Shown in pieces: positions 21,302 to 33,207 of a stretch of 64,000 nt of DNA. The notes below the pieces were generated by a model, which was given only the letters and a program-made list of their open reading frames with translations, made no database searches and was not told the DNA's origin. Source of the DNA: Prillingera fragicola (lineage: Eukaryota > Basidiomycota > Tremellomycetes > Trichosporonales > Trichosporonaceae); assembly GCA_002335605.1 (NCBI GenBank), contig BEDY01000005.1:1426001-1490000 (forward strand), in the 5' to 3' direction. The position numbers and the translations under genes were made by a program. Position 1 is the stretch's first letter, and each line of letters begins with the position of its first letter.

Positions 21302-23809
21302 TGGACCACCGGCCTGGCGCCATTGCAGCGCCTGGTGCGCTGCCTCCATTGACTACAAAGATTTATACTCGTACCCCCAACATTACACACTCCACCCCTA
21401 ACTACGCTCCTCAGCGACCTCCGCAACATAACATTACACATCACTGCACCACACGCAAAATCACAAATCGCACTCTTTGGAAACTCCTGGGCTCCTTGGG
21501 CATCTGTATGCCAACCGACGTGCACTTGCGCGCAAGCTCGTCGGCACCTTTTGTTTAGCATTTCGGCCACGCATGCTACCACCTTTGTACACTATTTGGC
21601 GCGCAGGCGCGCATATGCATGCAGGCCGAGGCTGTTGAACGAACTATTCATGAGCAGGGTCACTAACGGGCGAGGCTTGCAGTACAGGAAAGGCGTCCCC
21701 CCTGGTGATTCCATGGGAAGTGCACATCAAAGCATCTCGAGCCGCGCGGTTCCAGACCACCAGATGCGACTGCGCGCAACAATAAAAGCTCCATATAGCC
21801 TCCACGGGTTCCACGGACTCGCTCACTTGGTGGAGCAACTCGCAGTCCCGTCAGTAGCGTGGCGTGGCCTCATTTCCTTCACTCCTTCTCGGCCTCCGCC
21901 GCCGGGGTCTGGCCGTGCTGGTATCGGAGCATTCCCATATCGGGGGCTCCTTTGTGACTTGTGGGCAGACTCCTGCTCTGTGTGTGTACTCGGCGACTTG
22001 CTTGTTGTGAGATGTCGTTATGAGCGTCATGAATGTGTGCGGGGCCTGTACACCGGTACATTGGTACCACTCGCTGCCGGCTTGCTGCCGGCAGGACACG
22101 AACTGGAAGAGCAGTAGAGAAGGAGGGCGCACGCGAAGAGGGCGATGGACCCTGAATACTTGGTGATTTCGGAACAGAGTCATGGTTCCTGAGTTGCCGA
22201 AGGTGTGTGGTCCCTGAATTTTGTCGTTGTGTGCGAGGGTGAAGGAAGGTTAGGACAATGAATTGCTTCATGTTGGTGGCTTGCTGGAACCACTGCGAGT
22301 GTGCGACTGTGCATGGTGCCAGGGCTTGGAAGACGTGCAGGGGGTGCACAGAACACGTTCTTATAGATCTCACACGTTGGGCGCGCAGGCTGTTTGTCCC
22401 TTTGAAAGCGCTAATGATGAGTTTAGGGCTCGTTCTACGTGCCTCTGTGAGAGGCAAGCCTACTCTGCGTAGCCCGAACCTTGCTGCAAGCTGCAAACTG
22501 CCTAAGCAAGCATGTGACAGCTACGACCTTGGCGCAGGGCTCGTCATGGATGAACGATAGTACGACAACGTGCATTCATCATTGATCACCCAGGGTTCGA
22601 CCAAAAGGTTTCCACAGGGAGACAAGGCGTGAAGGGCAGCCTTACCACTAGACCGCAATGTGCGTTCCGAGGCCCAGTGTGCTCCTGCAAGTCGAGTCAC
22701 TGCGCCGCCGCAGCGCAGTGCGAGTGGCGTGCACCTCCTCGAGCTGCTGGTCTTGATCGATGACGACGAGGAAGACGAGCAATGCCGCAATGGCCTGGCC
22801 TTTGAAACGTTCCAGACTCTGGAGCCATGGAAGACGACGCGTCCACAACGTGTGCTCCACGCTCCAAGTGACCGCAGCGCGCTGGCAGCTGCGAGATACA
22901 TACCGCGGCGTGGCATGGGGCACCGGGACGCGGTGCGGGGAGACATACCGGTGACAGCAGGGGGCGGGGAGTCCCGTCTCTGGCGGCATAGAGGCGCCGC
23001 TGGCCGAACCCTTCTGTTCTGCTCACTGATGGCTGTTGGGAGTATGCATGTGTGAGCGGGCCGGTTTAGATTTGGGTTTAGCTATCAGCCTTCCGAGTAT
23101 CAGAATGTAGGGCTCGAGTATGGCTGAAGATGAGTGTGAGGAAAGGAAATTGTTTCCCTCCACCAGATCGATCGTGGGCGTCGTGCGTCGGCGCGTATCT
23201 GCTTGTGACGCCTGCTCGTGTCACCTCTCGCTACATGTCCGACATACGTGCGTCCATGACATACATGCTGGCGGCTCTTCTCAACGGTCGAAGACAGGCA
23301 AGACCAATGATCCTTAGGTGGCTAACTCGTCACCCCAATGATCCTCAAGTAGCAGCCCTCTTAGGCAGCCCTTTCGTCTAGACACTACTCTTCACCCTTC
23401 TACCATGTTTGGGAAGCTTGGCTTCAATCCAACACTTCCGAGCTTCTCATACCAGTCCTAATCCGGGGTGTGATCAAAGATGGTACTGCACATGTAATTG
23501 CATTCGCTCCCTCCTGATTCCTTATATGCAAACACTCCATCTCGCAGAGTTTCTCGCAGATAGCCTATGATACAGGGTGATACGATGATATGAATGGGTA
23601 GGTATCCCTTTGTTGCCGTCCTCTTCTCTGTGTATGAGCGAGGTGGGGCCGGTATAAGCGTGGGCGGTATGGCGTGTATGATGGGTACCGATGTCGAGCG
23701 GTAGCGGATGGCTCCGCGGCGTGATTCTTTGATGCTGGTTGTACCTCCTCCCGTCGCCCTCTCGTCTTCGTCGTTTGCCCCTCTCTGCGGCTTCCCCGCG
23801 CTCGCCTCC
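21302..23809. other. Gene-poor interval of about 2.5 kb
   Basis: No protein gene was supported on either strand. Frames of up to 205 codons overlap one another, lack family resemblance and have random-looking composition. A tRNA-like fragment on the minus strand (A-box-like 22654-22639, B-box-like 22602-22593) is described under findings. The interval separates the 3' ends of two convergent genes, so it is unusually long for the window. Confidence 0.5.
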
Positions 23810-26279
23810 TCACACAGAAAGCGGCCTCTGACTCCCCGCCGTCCTCCTCACAGTCTCGAAAATACGGAACAGGCTAAGCACCATGTTGCAGATATACAGC
23901 AACAGGGCGATGAGCGAAATGGTAAAGCAGCCCACTTGGCGGCGACACACATCCGCCGTGAGGCTAGAGCTCTTGATGCGCTCGGGCACTAGCGCGCTGT
24001 TGGCAAACGTCGTCGCTTCGGGGGTCGCAATGTAATAGTCCAGATGGCTCCACCAGGGTGCGAACGGGGTGCAATCCAGCGGCGTGTCAATGTAGTCGTT
24101 GATCGCGAGCGTGGCCGCCGAGGACCAGAGGGCGATAAAGAAGAGATCCAAACACACCCAGAGCATCTTGGATCTGAGCCCCCAGAGACCGATGGGTCGG
24201 CCGTACCATTCCCTGTACATGGCCGTGAGGACGTGTACAATCGTGAGGCAGGCATAGCTCAAGATCAATGTCGTCGAGGGACCGACGACTCCCGGTGTGC
24301 CGAGTTGCTCCAACCGCAGCCTGATCGTAATAGCCAGCGCGAGCAGCACCACAGCAATACCCAAGTTGAGCAGACGGAGGTAGATAGTGACACGCGCGTC
24401 AAGAAAGATCATACGCCTGAACCGCGAGGGCCAATCCAGGTCGTCGATAATCGTTGGCGAGCGGCGGCGAGGTGGGAGGCACGAAAAGAGGCGGAAACGC
24501 TGGGTCACCTTACCCGAAGACCGAGTTTGGACGTGCGAGAGGCTGTTTTCCTCGTCAATACGGTCAAAAGGATTAACACGGTCAAAGGGATTGTTCGAGG
24601 GGTCCGGGGTGGGGAGGCGATTGTTGCCCCAGTCGTGGATTTCTGGGAGCTCGCGCAGGCCGAGAGCGCCTCCAGGAGTTGGGGGCACTTCGGCGGGACG
24701 GAAGCGCTCGCGCTTGGACTTTCGGCGGGAGCGCCTGCGGCGCCGCTCTGGCTGGATAGTACGCTCGACATACCCCGTGTCCGATGACGAGTGGCGGGAG
24801 AAGACTGGGCGGTGCCTTTGCTCCATCTTAGGGGTCCGAGTGCCGCTTTCCGGGTCGGTACCAGAACCGCCCTTGCGGCTGCCAGCGGCGTGTGCGTCGT
24901 TGGCCTCGGTATCCGTGTGCGCGTGCTTGTCTATAAGCCTGTCCAAGTGCCTGTCGGGGTGCGCCGTGCGCGGTGCTATTGGAACCTGGCCGGGCTCGTC
25001 GTAACCGTAGCGCAGCGCATCCTGCCATGTACCTGCGTGTGACCAGTTGCCATTGGCAAAATGCTCGCTGATAGGCGGGGGGAGACGGATACGCAGATTG
25101 GGCGCGTTTCGGCGCCGATACTTGTTGGTCGGCGTGTCGGCCAGCTCTATCCCATTTGGTTCCTCGGACAGGGGCGTACCAACGAGGCTGCTGGGACGGA
25201 ACATGCGCTGTGTAGCCTTGAAGCGCGGCGACGTATGCATGGCCGTCTCCGAGTCGGTGAGGCTGTCGCCGACACCGCCCTCTGTGCTGCGACGCGATGA
25301 CTGCAAAGACAAAAGGCGCCGAGCAGTTGGTCGCTGCCGGTGCCTGAGGCGCGTCGGTGACGAGTTGGCGTCGCCGACTTCTCTGTCACTCTGGACAGTG
25401 GGCTCGGGCGAATCGAAGCGTGGAGCCGTCGGTGTGCCAAGCATCACTCGTGTGCTGGTCGTGGGACTGTCTGCGTCCTGCACGGGAGGCATCGGTGCCG
25501 AGTTTGAGCGCTTGAGTTGTGATCCCATTGAAGCAGCAGCGCCGCCACTGGTCGTCATCTGAAGACTGTTGTCACCCGATCCAGACTGTCGGGGCCCGAC
25601 GAGCGACGACGGCCCTGTGCCATTCCGAAATGGCCGGGGGTGGAAGAGCCGCGCTGCTGCAGAATTGAGCGCCGACGGTGTCGAAGCCCCACTGTTCTCA
25701 CGCGGTGGCGTGCCAACCTTGCGATTCTTCTTGGTGCGAAGCCGCCAATAGTCGCGTGTTGATTCGAGGTTGTCGCCTTCGGCGGCAGTACTATCTTGCT
25801 CGGCAGACAGCGAGGTGCGAACACCGGCACGATCAGCCTTGGTCATGTTGTTGCGAAGCTTGACCACGCCGCGTTGTGTGAACGTCCACCATGGCGGCTC
25901 GTCGTCGTCCGACTCGTCGGCGCTGCTCGAGCCTGATGATTCGTCGGATGAAAAGTACCGTGGCTTCTGATGCTTTTTCTGTTCAGCAGGAGGGATGATT
26001 GCCGTATCAAATGTGGGTTGGCTCTCTGCGGGCGGAGTAGGCGGCTGTAAGACCGCGGAAGCTGAGAGACAGCGTGTTAGTTGTTGCGCGGCGCCTGGGG
26101 TACAGAAGCAACTCACGGGGAACAGTGCGAACCTTTCGCCGGCCATTGGAAGCTGTCGCCGAGGCAGCTGCGCTTACTGTGCTGGGTGCCCGTGGCCTTG
26201 TTGCTAGTGGAATTGATGTCACTTGGTCCATATGACGGGAGGAAGAGGATGCCTCTGCCTTGTTGTTGAAGGCCGACAT
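23810..26279 (-). CDS. Srf1-like four-pass membrane protein with long disordered N-terminus
   Basis: Minus-strand exons 26279-26117 and 26061-23810 give 804 residues. The first 530 are low-complexity, with an acidic Ser patch (SSDESSGSSSADESDDDEPP), then WWTFTQRGVVKLR, and many SP/TP sites. The C-terminal 250 residues hold about four membrane segments: VTIYLRLLNLGIAVVLLALA, TLILSYACLTIVHVLTAM, MLWVCLDLFFIALWSSAATL and FTISLIALLLYICNMVLSLF. This arrangement, with YGRPIGLWGLRSKMLW between segments 2 and 3, recalls fungal proteins annotated as regulators of phospholipase D (Srf1), but I cannot confirm the domain. The upstream intron is 55 nt. The large PP4 regulatory gene is divergent, with about 960 bp between starts. 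Confidence 0.6.
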
Positions 26280-27237
26280 TTTGCTAGCTCAGTGAGGCGG
26301 TTAAGGACCCGGTGGCGAGTGGAATGTTTTCTATTATCGAGACTGCATTGTGCGTGCTGTGCAGAATGTGGAAGCAGGTGTGTAGTTTTGATGAATAGAG
26401 CAGTGACTGGAGCAAGGAATTGGGCTAGAAGAGAATGTTGAGAATGGGGTTGCTGCCAGCTGCCGGACAATGCCAAGACCACAACGCAGAGTAGCAAGCG
26501 ACGTGAGGGCGATCGACGTACACACTCTGCTGCCGCCTCCCCTGTTGCACCAGGCACAGAATCGGGCCGCAAACACGTGGTATTGGCGTGGAACTCTGGA
26601 CACATGGTCATCTCGGAACCAAAAATTGGATCCAACCCGGTGACAAATTCATTAGTTTTCAGTTGATTAGAAAAGTATAAGTGACTGTTTAATACCTTTT
26701 GATTCCGCTTTCTAATGTCCCACATATGTAGTACCCTCTCTGCCAGCATCGTCGTCGCCGTCTGCGGCGGCACCACACTGCTCCTCCCATCCGCAAGAAT
26801 CCCATTTCCATTTGTCACTGCCATCCAATTGTCTCATAGACATCATCACATCACTGCATTGTCACTACACACACACACACAAGACCGCATTCCTTTCATC
26901 ACCCTGCCCATTCGTCGCACCGGCAGTCACCATCCTCATCCATCAGCGTCTCCCCGCGCGCCTCGTTCATTGAATCCAGGGCATCCATCGATTTGCCCCG
27001 GCTTTTGCAGTCCCAACTCCACATCCTCGGTCCTTCAATCCCCTTCCCCCTTTCAACCACCTTCTTATTACTCTGACGGCTCTCGACAGCCTCTGCACCC
27101 CCCCTCTCCGCCTTAGCTACCTTTTCTTTCAGCGTCGCCGAGCCTGCATGCAGCCAGCCCCGTCCGGTGTCGTGTTTTAGAACACTTCTTCGTCAGCTCG
27201 CTCGACCAACTCCGCGTGCGGACCACACTCTGCCAGC
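26280..27237. other. Divergent promoter region, pyrimidine-rich
   Basis: About 960 bp separate two divergent starts. The right half (26850-27180) is strongly C/T-rich with an (AC) run near 26868-26881, and is likely the promoter and long leader of the PP4 regulatory gene. No reading frame here is convincing. Confidence 0.55.
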
Positions 27238-30200
27238 ATGACGCTGGGGGACTCTGTGGGCCCGCCTGATGCTCACGGGAGTAGCAGTCAGGCTGGTCCC
27301 TCGGTCCCTCTCCTCAAACCAGACGTCGACCCGCCTGATCCACCCGGAAGGCCATCGACCATCCCTCGAGACTTGCCGCAGGTGGACACGGCAAAGGCTA
27401 TGGGCCATCGCCGAACGTCTTCCTTGACGAGTCCTCCCCCTCCCCCGCTCCACTTCAATCCACCACCCAACTTTCCGACCGAACCCCCGTTGCTCACCAT
27501 TCAAACTCCGAGTACCTCGTCCATTCCGAGTCTGGACGATGTGCGGGGCGGCGACGATAGCCCTGGTTCGCCTCATGGTCTCGATGTGCAGGTTCAGGCG
27601 CACCGCCCGCAGATTATTGCTCTGCAACGGTTCTCCAACGACTCGCACAACTCGCACAACAGCTCGGGCTCAGTGTCGAGTATCACGGGGAGTAGCTCGG
27701 AAGGTGGCGATGTCCTAGCGGCGAAACGCGATCAGCTCGTCTCTCACCTGCTCACTTCTGAGGGATCGAGCGAGTCGACAACGACAATCCGCGGCGCTAC
27801 CTCAGCGAGCCCGGGCGAGGAGGGAGACTTTGAATGGAACGTTGAAGGACAGACTCCTTCGGCGTCCGCGACGCAGCTGACGTCGGAGGCGCTGAGCCAG
27901 GTGGAGGCTGAGACAGCCCGGAGCTCATCGTCTTTTGACCGTCCGCGAACGTTGTCGAACCGAAGCAGCGAAGAGATGGTCCATGCATGGGACAGTGTGG
28001 TGAGTAACCATTGTCGTCATAATGTAAGGGGGTCTGCTGACAACGCTCAGTGGCCGTCTGCAAACGCCATGCACCGAGCCAGTCTGGGCTCTCAAAACTC
28101 GTCCGTCAGGTTTCCCCTTGCCCCCATGTCCCCTTACTCGACGCCATCGTTTTCCCCAGCAGTCGTACAGACAACAAGACGACTCTCTGGGTCTCCGCCG
28201 AGAGCCACATCGCCGCGAATTGCGGGCGGCACCGATTCGACCGCATCGACTCCGGGCTCTGACCGAGGCTCCAACCGCATACACCTGCAGGCACGGGCCT
28301 CACCATCACACGGCTTGGCTTCGCCCGACCCCGACCTCTCCTCTCACAGTCCTCCCTATAGCCCACGCCTCGTGTCGTCATATCCGAGCACGGACGTCCA
28401 CTTGCCAGGCAGCCCGTCCGGAGTCGCTCGGACCAGCAGAAGGTTGGTGGCGTCGGGGTCACCCGGACCCAGCCGAGATGCGGGTGGTGGTGGGGCATTT
28501 GGCACCTCTCCACCTTCGACCTTGTCCTTTAATCCAACAACGGGCCGCTCACGTGCCGAGCGCGCGTCCTTTGTCACCCAGTTCTCCGAGCTGGCACCAC
28601 CGTTCATCTCTCTTAAAGAACTCCTCGTGCCTCCACCAACTAATCGCTTGACAAGACGTCTGTCCGAAACGGCCATTATTCGCCGGCCAGATGCCACGCT
28701 CAGGCTTGACGCGCAGGGCCAGCCGGCACTGCACAGTCAAACCGACCTCCCTGCATCACAGCCTGTGGACTTGAGCTCCACTTCCCCCATGGACTCTGGC
28801 GCCACTGTCTCCACGTTGCCTGTACGGCCAGGTGGTCCGCGGCGCGCCAGGTCGGCCCAAGAGGCTTTGGGAACGCCGTACCGCCAAATGTTCAGCATGT
28901 CGGCGGCTCAGGATTCACTATTGTCCTCGCCGTCCGAGCGTTCGCCGCCCGTTGTATCAGGCCCGACATCCCCCAGAGCAGCAGAACTAGCTCGCCTGCA
29001 TCGATCCCCGCCGCGGCGCGAATTCAATGAGCTGGCATCAACAATAGAAGTCCCAGAGGGGACAGAGCACCTGCCCGTGTTTGACGAAGATGACGACGAT
29101 GACGAGTACGACCCACAAACCTTTACCCTAAGGGAGGACGTGTGTGCATTGCTCTCATCTGGCAGCGAGGACGAGTCTGCATCCTTGCCAGACACGCTTC
29201 ACGATGCCAACGAGCCATCACCCCCGTCACTGCCGTCTGGTCTCGTCGACGAAGGCGACCTCCTACCCACTGGTGGCATGATCGAAATGGACGTGACCTT
29301 TGACGACGAAGGGTTGAATACGCTCGAGCGTATTTTCCTCCTGAGCCAGAGCGAGTACGCCTTCCACCGTGCATACGTGGCGCGGGTCCTTGGCGATCTG
29401 CTCGGAGACGTCGATCCATGCGAGTCGGTAGAATATGTCTTGCCGCTCGTATCGGGCTTTTCGCTCGACGAAGACGATACCGTCAAGGAGGCATTTGCAG
29501 CCGACTTGCATCGGATCCTGTGGTATTTCTTTTCTGTGAGTGAACACATGTTTCGACCCAGACACTGACGAAGCAGACATGCGAACTGGTCGTCGACGAG
29601 GAGCAGACGCACGAACCCTTTGAGACACGGCCTGAAATGCAGACCGCAGAGGCATCCTACGACAGTACCCACATGGAGTATGTCGAGCCGCCAATACCGC
29701 CATCCATAAAGGCGTCGCCCGACCGCGACCCTGACCCAGTGCACTCGTTTGTTGTCGAGGCCACCACGCCGCCCGAGGAGTTGCCGATTGTTGACACGTT
29801 GATCGCTGACGCGCCGATCGTCGAAACGCCCGCGGCGTATGATCGCGCGTCGCCTATACTGCTGAACGAGGAGTCGAGCGCGGCTTCGACAGCCAGTACC
29901 TTTAGTCCTCGCCAGTCCGTCGAGACGGACACGCCCATTACGAGCGTGGCCAACTCTGTTGGCTCGGGCTCGCTCCCTGACCCGTCAATGCTCGACCACC
30001 CACTCGGCAAAGGCATGGATCCCGAGTCCTACGATGACGTCGAGAACGTCGCCTCTCCCGTGCTGGCGGTGGGCTTCTTCCGTCCCCTGTTGGGTACGCT
30101 TCTGTTGAGTCAAAACCCGTCCATCGCCGACTCGGTGCGCGCGGGTATTGTCGCGCTCATTGCCCGCCTGCGCAAGGAGGGCGAAGTCACTCCAGAGACC

Positions 30201-32276
30201 TGGGGTGCCCATTGCGACGAAGTCGAGGTCATTGAGGAACAGACATTCATCTCCCAGACAGGGCCGCACAGCCATACCATCCAACCCTTTGAGAAGGCCG
30301 CACGGGAGCTCGTCGAGCAAGAGTTGCTCCATGGTATCGTGCTGGGCATGGGCACGCTTTCAACCGACGTCCCTGAGTCATTGTTTGACAACTCTGTTGA
30401 GATTGTCGGCGAGTGCGAGGAGGATGCGGCCGACCGAAAGAGGGACGAAGAGCTGTTTGCGCAGCAAATGATCCACGAGGCGACGCTTGGCCGTGCGTTG
30501 AGTTTGTCGTTTATTGGGTCTATTTCCGAGCTCTACACCCCTGACGAGGTCATCGAGTACGGGTTCGTCGACGAGGTCATCCGCGGCCTCGACGGCGACG
30601 CAACCACACGTGCCGAGGCAGCACTCGCCATGTCGTTTGTCGCCAAGGCCGCGCCCGTCGAGAGCATTGACCGCCTCCTGCCCGTTTTTGAGGCGTTTGC
30701 CAACGACGAGTCGCAGCAGGTCCGCCAGTCGGCGTGCGTGTGCCTGCCATCCCTGTGCAAGCGGATCCAGGACGAGGACCAGCGCCGCGAATTTGCCGTC
30801 AAAGCGCTCGAAACGTTCATGGCGTCGTCCGAGGACGTGCGCGCAGCAGCGCTCGAGGCTCTCGGCGAGGTTATTTATACCTTTGCGTCCGACCCGCTTG
30901 GCCCGCCCCCGCAGCTTCTTGAGGTTTACGTCGACGACCTCGAGTCGACAGGCGAAGACTGCGACTGGGACATTCTCGCGACGTTCAACTTTCCCGGTGT
31001 GTGCCTGACCCTGGGCCCGAGCAGGTGGGACGAGCTGCGTGGCTTGTTTATGCGGCTGGTAGAGCGCTCGGGCGAGAAGGTTTTCCGCACCATTGCGACC
31101 TTTTTGCACGAGCTCGCGCAGATTCTCGACGCCGACCAGGTGGCGCACGATATCCTGCCAGTGTACCGCCGTTGTCTCGGATGTCCCGACGAGATCAGGG
31201 AACGCGTGTTTGAGCACGTCGACGTCATCATCTCGCGGCTGCCTCTCGCGCTCGGCTGGGAGTGTTTTAAAGAGCTCGCCGATGCGTGGAACAATGACAC
31301 GCTCGGCGGCTGGCGTGCGCGCGAGCAGCTTGCGCTCCAGATCCCGAGCTTTCTGGAGACGTTTCGACAGCACGACGAGGTCGCCGCCGTGCTCCGCATG
31401 ATGCGGTCTGCGCTCCTCGACCCGTTTGCGGCCGTGCGCGATGCAGCGACGTATGCTGTTGCCAAGTCGTATGAGATTCTCGGCAGGAGCCACTGCTCGT
31501 CGACAACGTTTCACGAAATGCTGCTCGAGTTTGCGAACTCGCCGCGATATCGCCAGCGGCTCACTTTTGTGCGGTGCCTGCGCGAGTTTATCCGTCCGCC
31601 GCCCAACAAGAAGGCGTTTGAGGATATATTCATTCCGGCACTGCCACGGCTGTCCAAAGATATCGTCGATGTGCGCCTCGCGCTCGCCCGCGCCGTCACG
31701 GACCTGTTCATTGTCGGCGCATTCTACGGCGACAAGTCGCTACCTGTCCCTGGGATTGTGCGCCGGATCACACAGATGCTGAGCCGAGACGAGAGCGTCG
31801 ACGTGCGCGAGGTAATTGCACAGGTCGGCGGTGACCGCTGGGCGTCTGGCGACCAATCGGCTGAGGAGGCGCTCGAAGATGGACGTGGAGCAAACCCCAT
31901 AGGCGCCGAAGCCACCATCGCTGGCGCTCTCACGTCTGGCGGGGCCGAGGACAATGCCGCCGATCTGCACTCGCACGCCGGCCTTCCGTCGCCGGACACT
32001 GCGGCTGGCGGCCGAGGGGCGAGTATCGACCTCAACGCCGAGCTGGACGACATGGTGCGCGGCGACCATGATGCCGACGACTTGCGGTCCTTGCGGTCCT
32101 TGGACAGCCTGTCGTCGAGCGCGAGGGACGACCCATTTGATGCCAGCTTTGCCCGTGCCACGTCTCTGCCCCCGGGCGGCTTTGGCGGGGTACTCGGCTC
32201 GCCTTCCGACAGCCGGTCGGCGAGCTTGAACAGCACGTCTCCGCGAAACTCGCTCGAACGCATCGCGTCGCGATAA
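27238..32276 (+). CDS. Protein phosphatase 4 regulatory subunit 1-like HEAT-repeat protein
   Basis: Exons 27238-27999, 28051-29535 and 29577-32276 encode 1648 residues. The first 620 residues are Ser/Pro-rich and disordered. From about residue 690 the protein is alpha-helical, with HEAT-type repeats: LNTLERIFLLSQSEYAFHRA, VLAVGFFRPLLGTLLLSQN, DEVIRGLDGDATTRAEAALA, and VFEAFANDESQQVRQSACVC. These match the PP4R1 family, whose members hold the PP4 (or PP2A-like) catalytic subunit and direct it to substrates. The last 150 residues are again disordered. The first intron (51 nt) is a multiple of three and stop-free, so its retention would only insert 17 residues. The fungal protein is longer than animal PP4R1 because of its N-terminus. 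Confidence 0.75.
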
Positions 32277-33207
32277 ACGTTTTCCTTGTTCGTCTCTTTC
32301 TTTCTTTTAATCTTTCATCTCTCTCCGAGTTGATGCCCCCAAAGTGTATGGCACTACCTACTACCAACATCCATTTGTATCCCTGCCTACGTGCTTCCAC
32401 AACCACCCTGTTTTACATAGTTCTGCGAGCGATGCGTGCCCTTGGTGGCTTTATGCATTGCTAGTACATATGATGCGCATGCGCAAGGTGCAACTCATAA
32501 GAGCACGGCTTGTGGATGCTGTGTGAAGGACCGAGGATCCCATGCTGAGGAAGCAGGCCCACTCCCCAGCTTTGCCAGGCGCGTCGTCAATGACATTTTC
32601 GTGCGCGCACTGTTTGGCCGCTGGGTGGTGAGCGGGGAGGATGAAGACGAGGCCATCGAGGTTCCACTACGCATGGCCGTCTGCTCGCTCATGGTATACC
32701 ATGCCTTCTGGGTGGAGGGAAGCCCTGAATGGGAGTGGACTGTCGGCGAATGGCTAGATGCTTTGTACATGAACAGGCGCAAGGGCTGGGTGAATGGCTT
32801 ATAAGATGGGCGCGGTGTAGCGTATGCTTGATTGACATCCACCCAGGAAATGTGAGTGGTACTGCACTGTAAATGTTCGATGTATATGGCATAATACGTG
32901 GACAGGAGAATGCACTCCCCACCGCCCATAGCTGATGTGCGGCCAACAACCCGGCCACAGAAACTTGGCACTCCCCACGTCTAGCAAAGACTAGTGCAGT
33001 AGTCAAGAGCGATTAAACACACTGCGAATGAGCCGTCACCACATCGTCCCAGTGGACATGGCTGCTTGACCGAGGCGACGCGGGGCTCCGTGCGGCTGTG
33101 ACCGACAAACTCAACGTCAACGTCATCTACATCTGGACAGGTATCGCACAAAGCATTCTTGATACTTGAAGCACTTCAGTGCGAGTGCATCCCTCACTAT
33201 CGCCCCG
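32277..33207. other. Intergenic; possible orphan exon
   Basis: There is no firm gene. A frame on the plus strand (about 32579-32804) encodes a plausible peptide rich in Trp and acids (PLRMAVCSLMVYHAFWVEG, then EWEWTVGEWLDALYMNRR), preceded by an acceptor-like ccag. No matching start exon could be placed. It may be a small gene, a gene remnant or chance. Confidence 0.35.

Noticed and set aside
21551..22117. Plus-strand frame of 188 codons in the gene-poor interval
   Set aside because: Random-looking composition, overlapping frames on both strands, and no motif.
22580..22660. Functional tRNA gene
   Set aside because: A- and B-box-like stretches are present, but the arms do not fold as a tRNA; kept only as a possible remnant.
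30378..31514. Long minus-strand frame of 378 codons
   Set aside because: It is the antisense shadow of the PP4R1-like HEAT region, whose third-position GC bias keeps the opposite frame open. The plus strand has the recognisable repeats.
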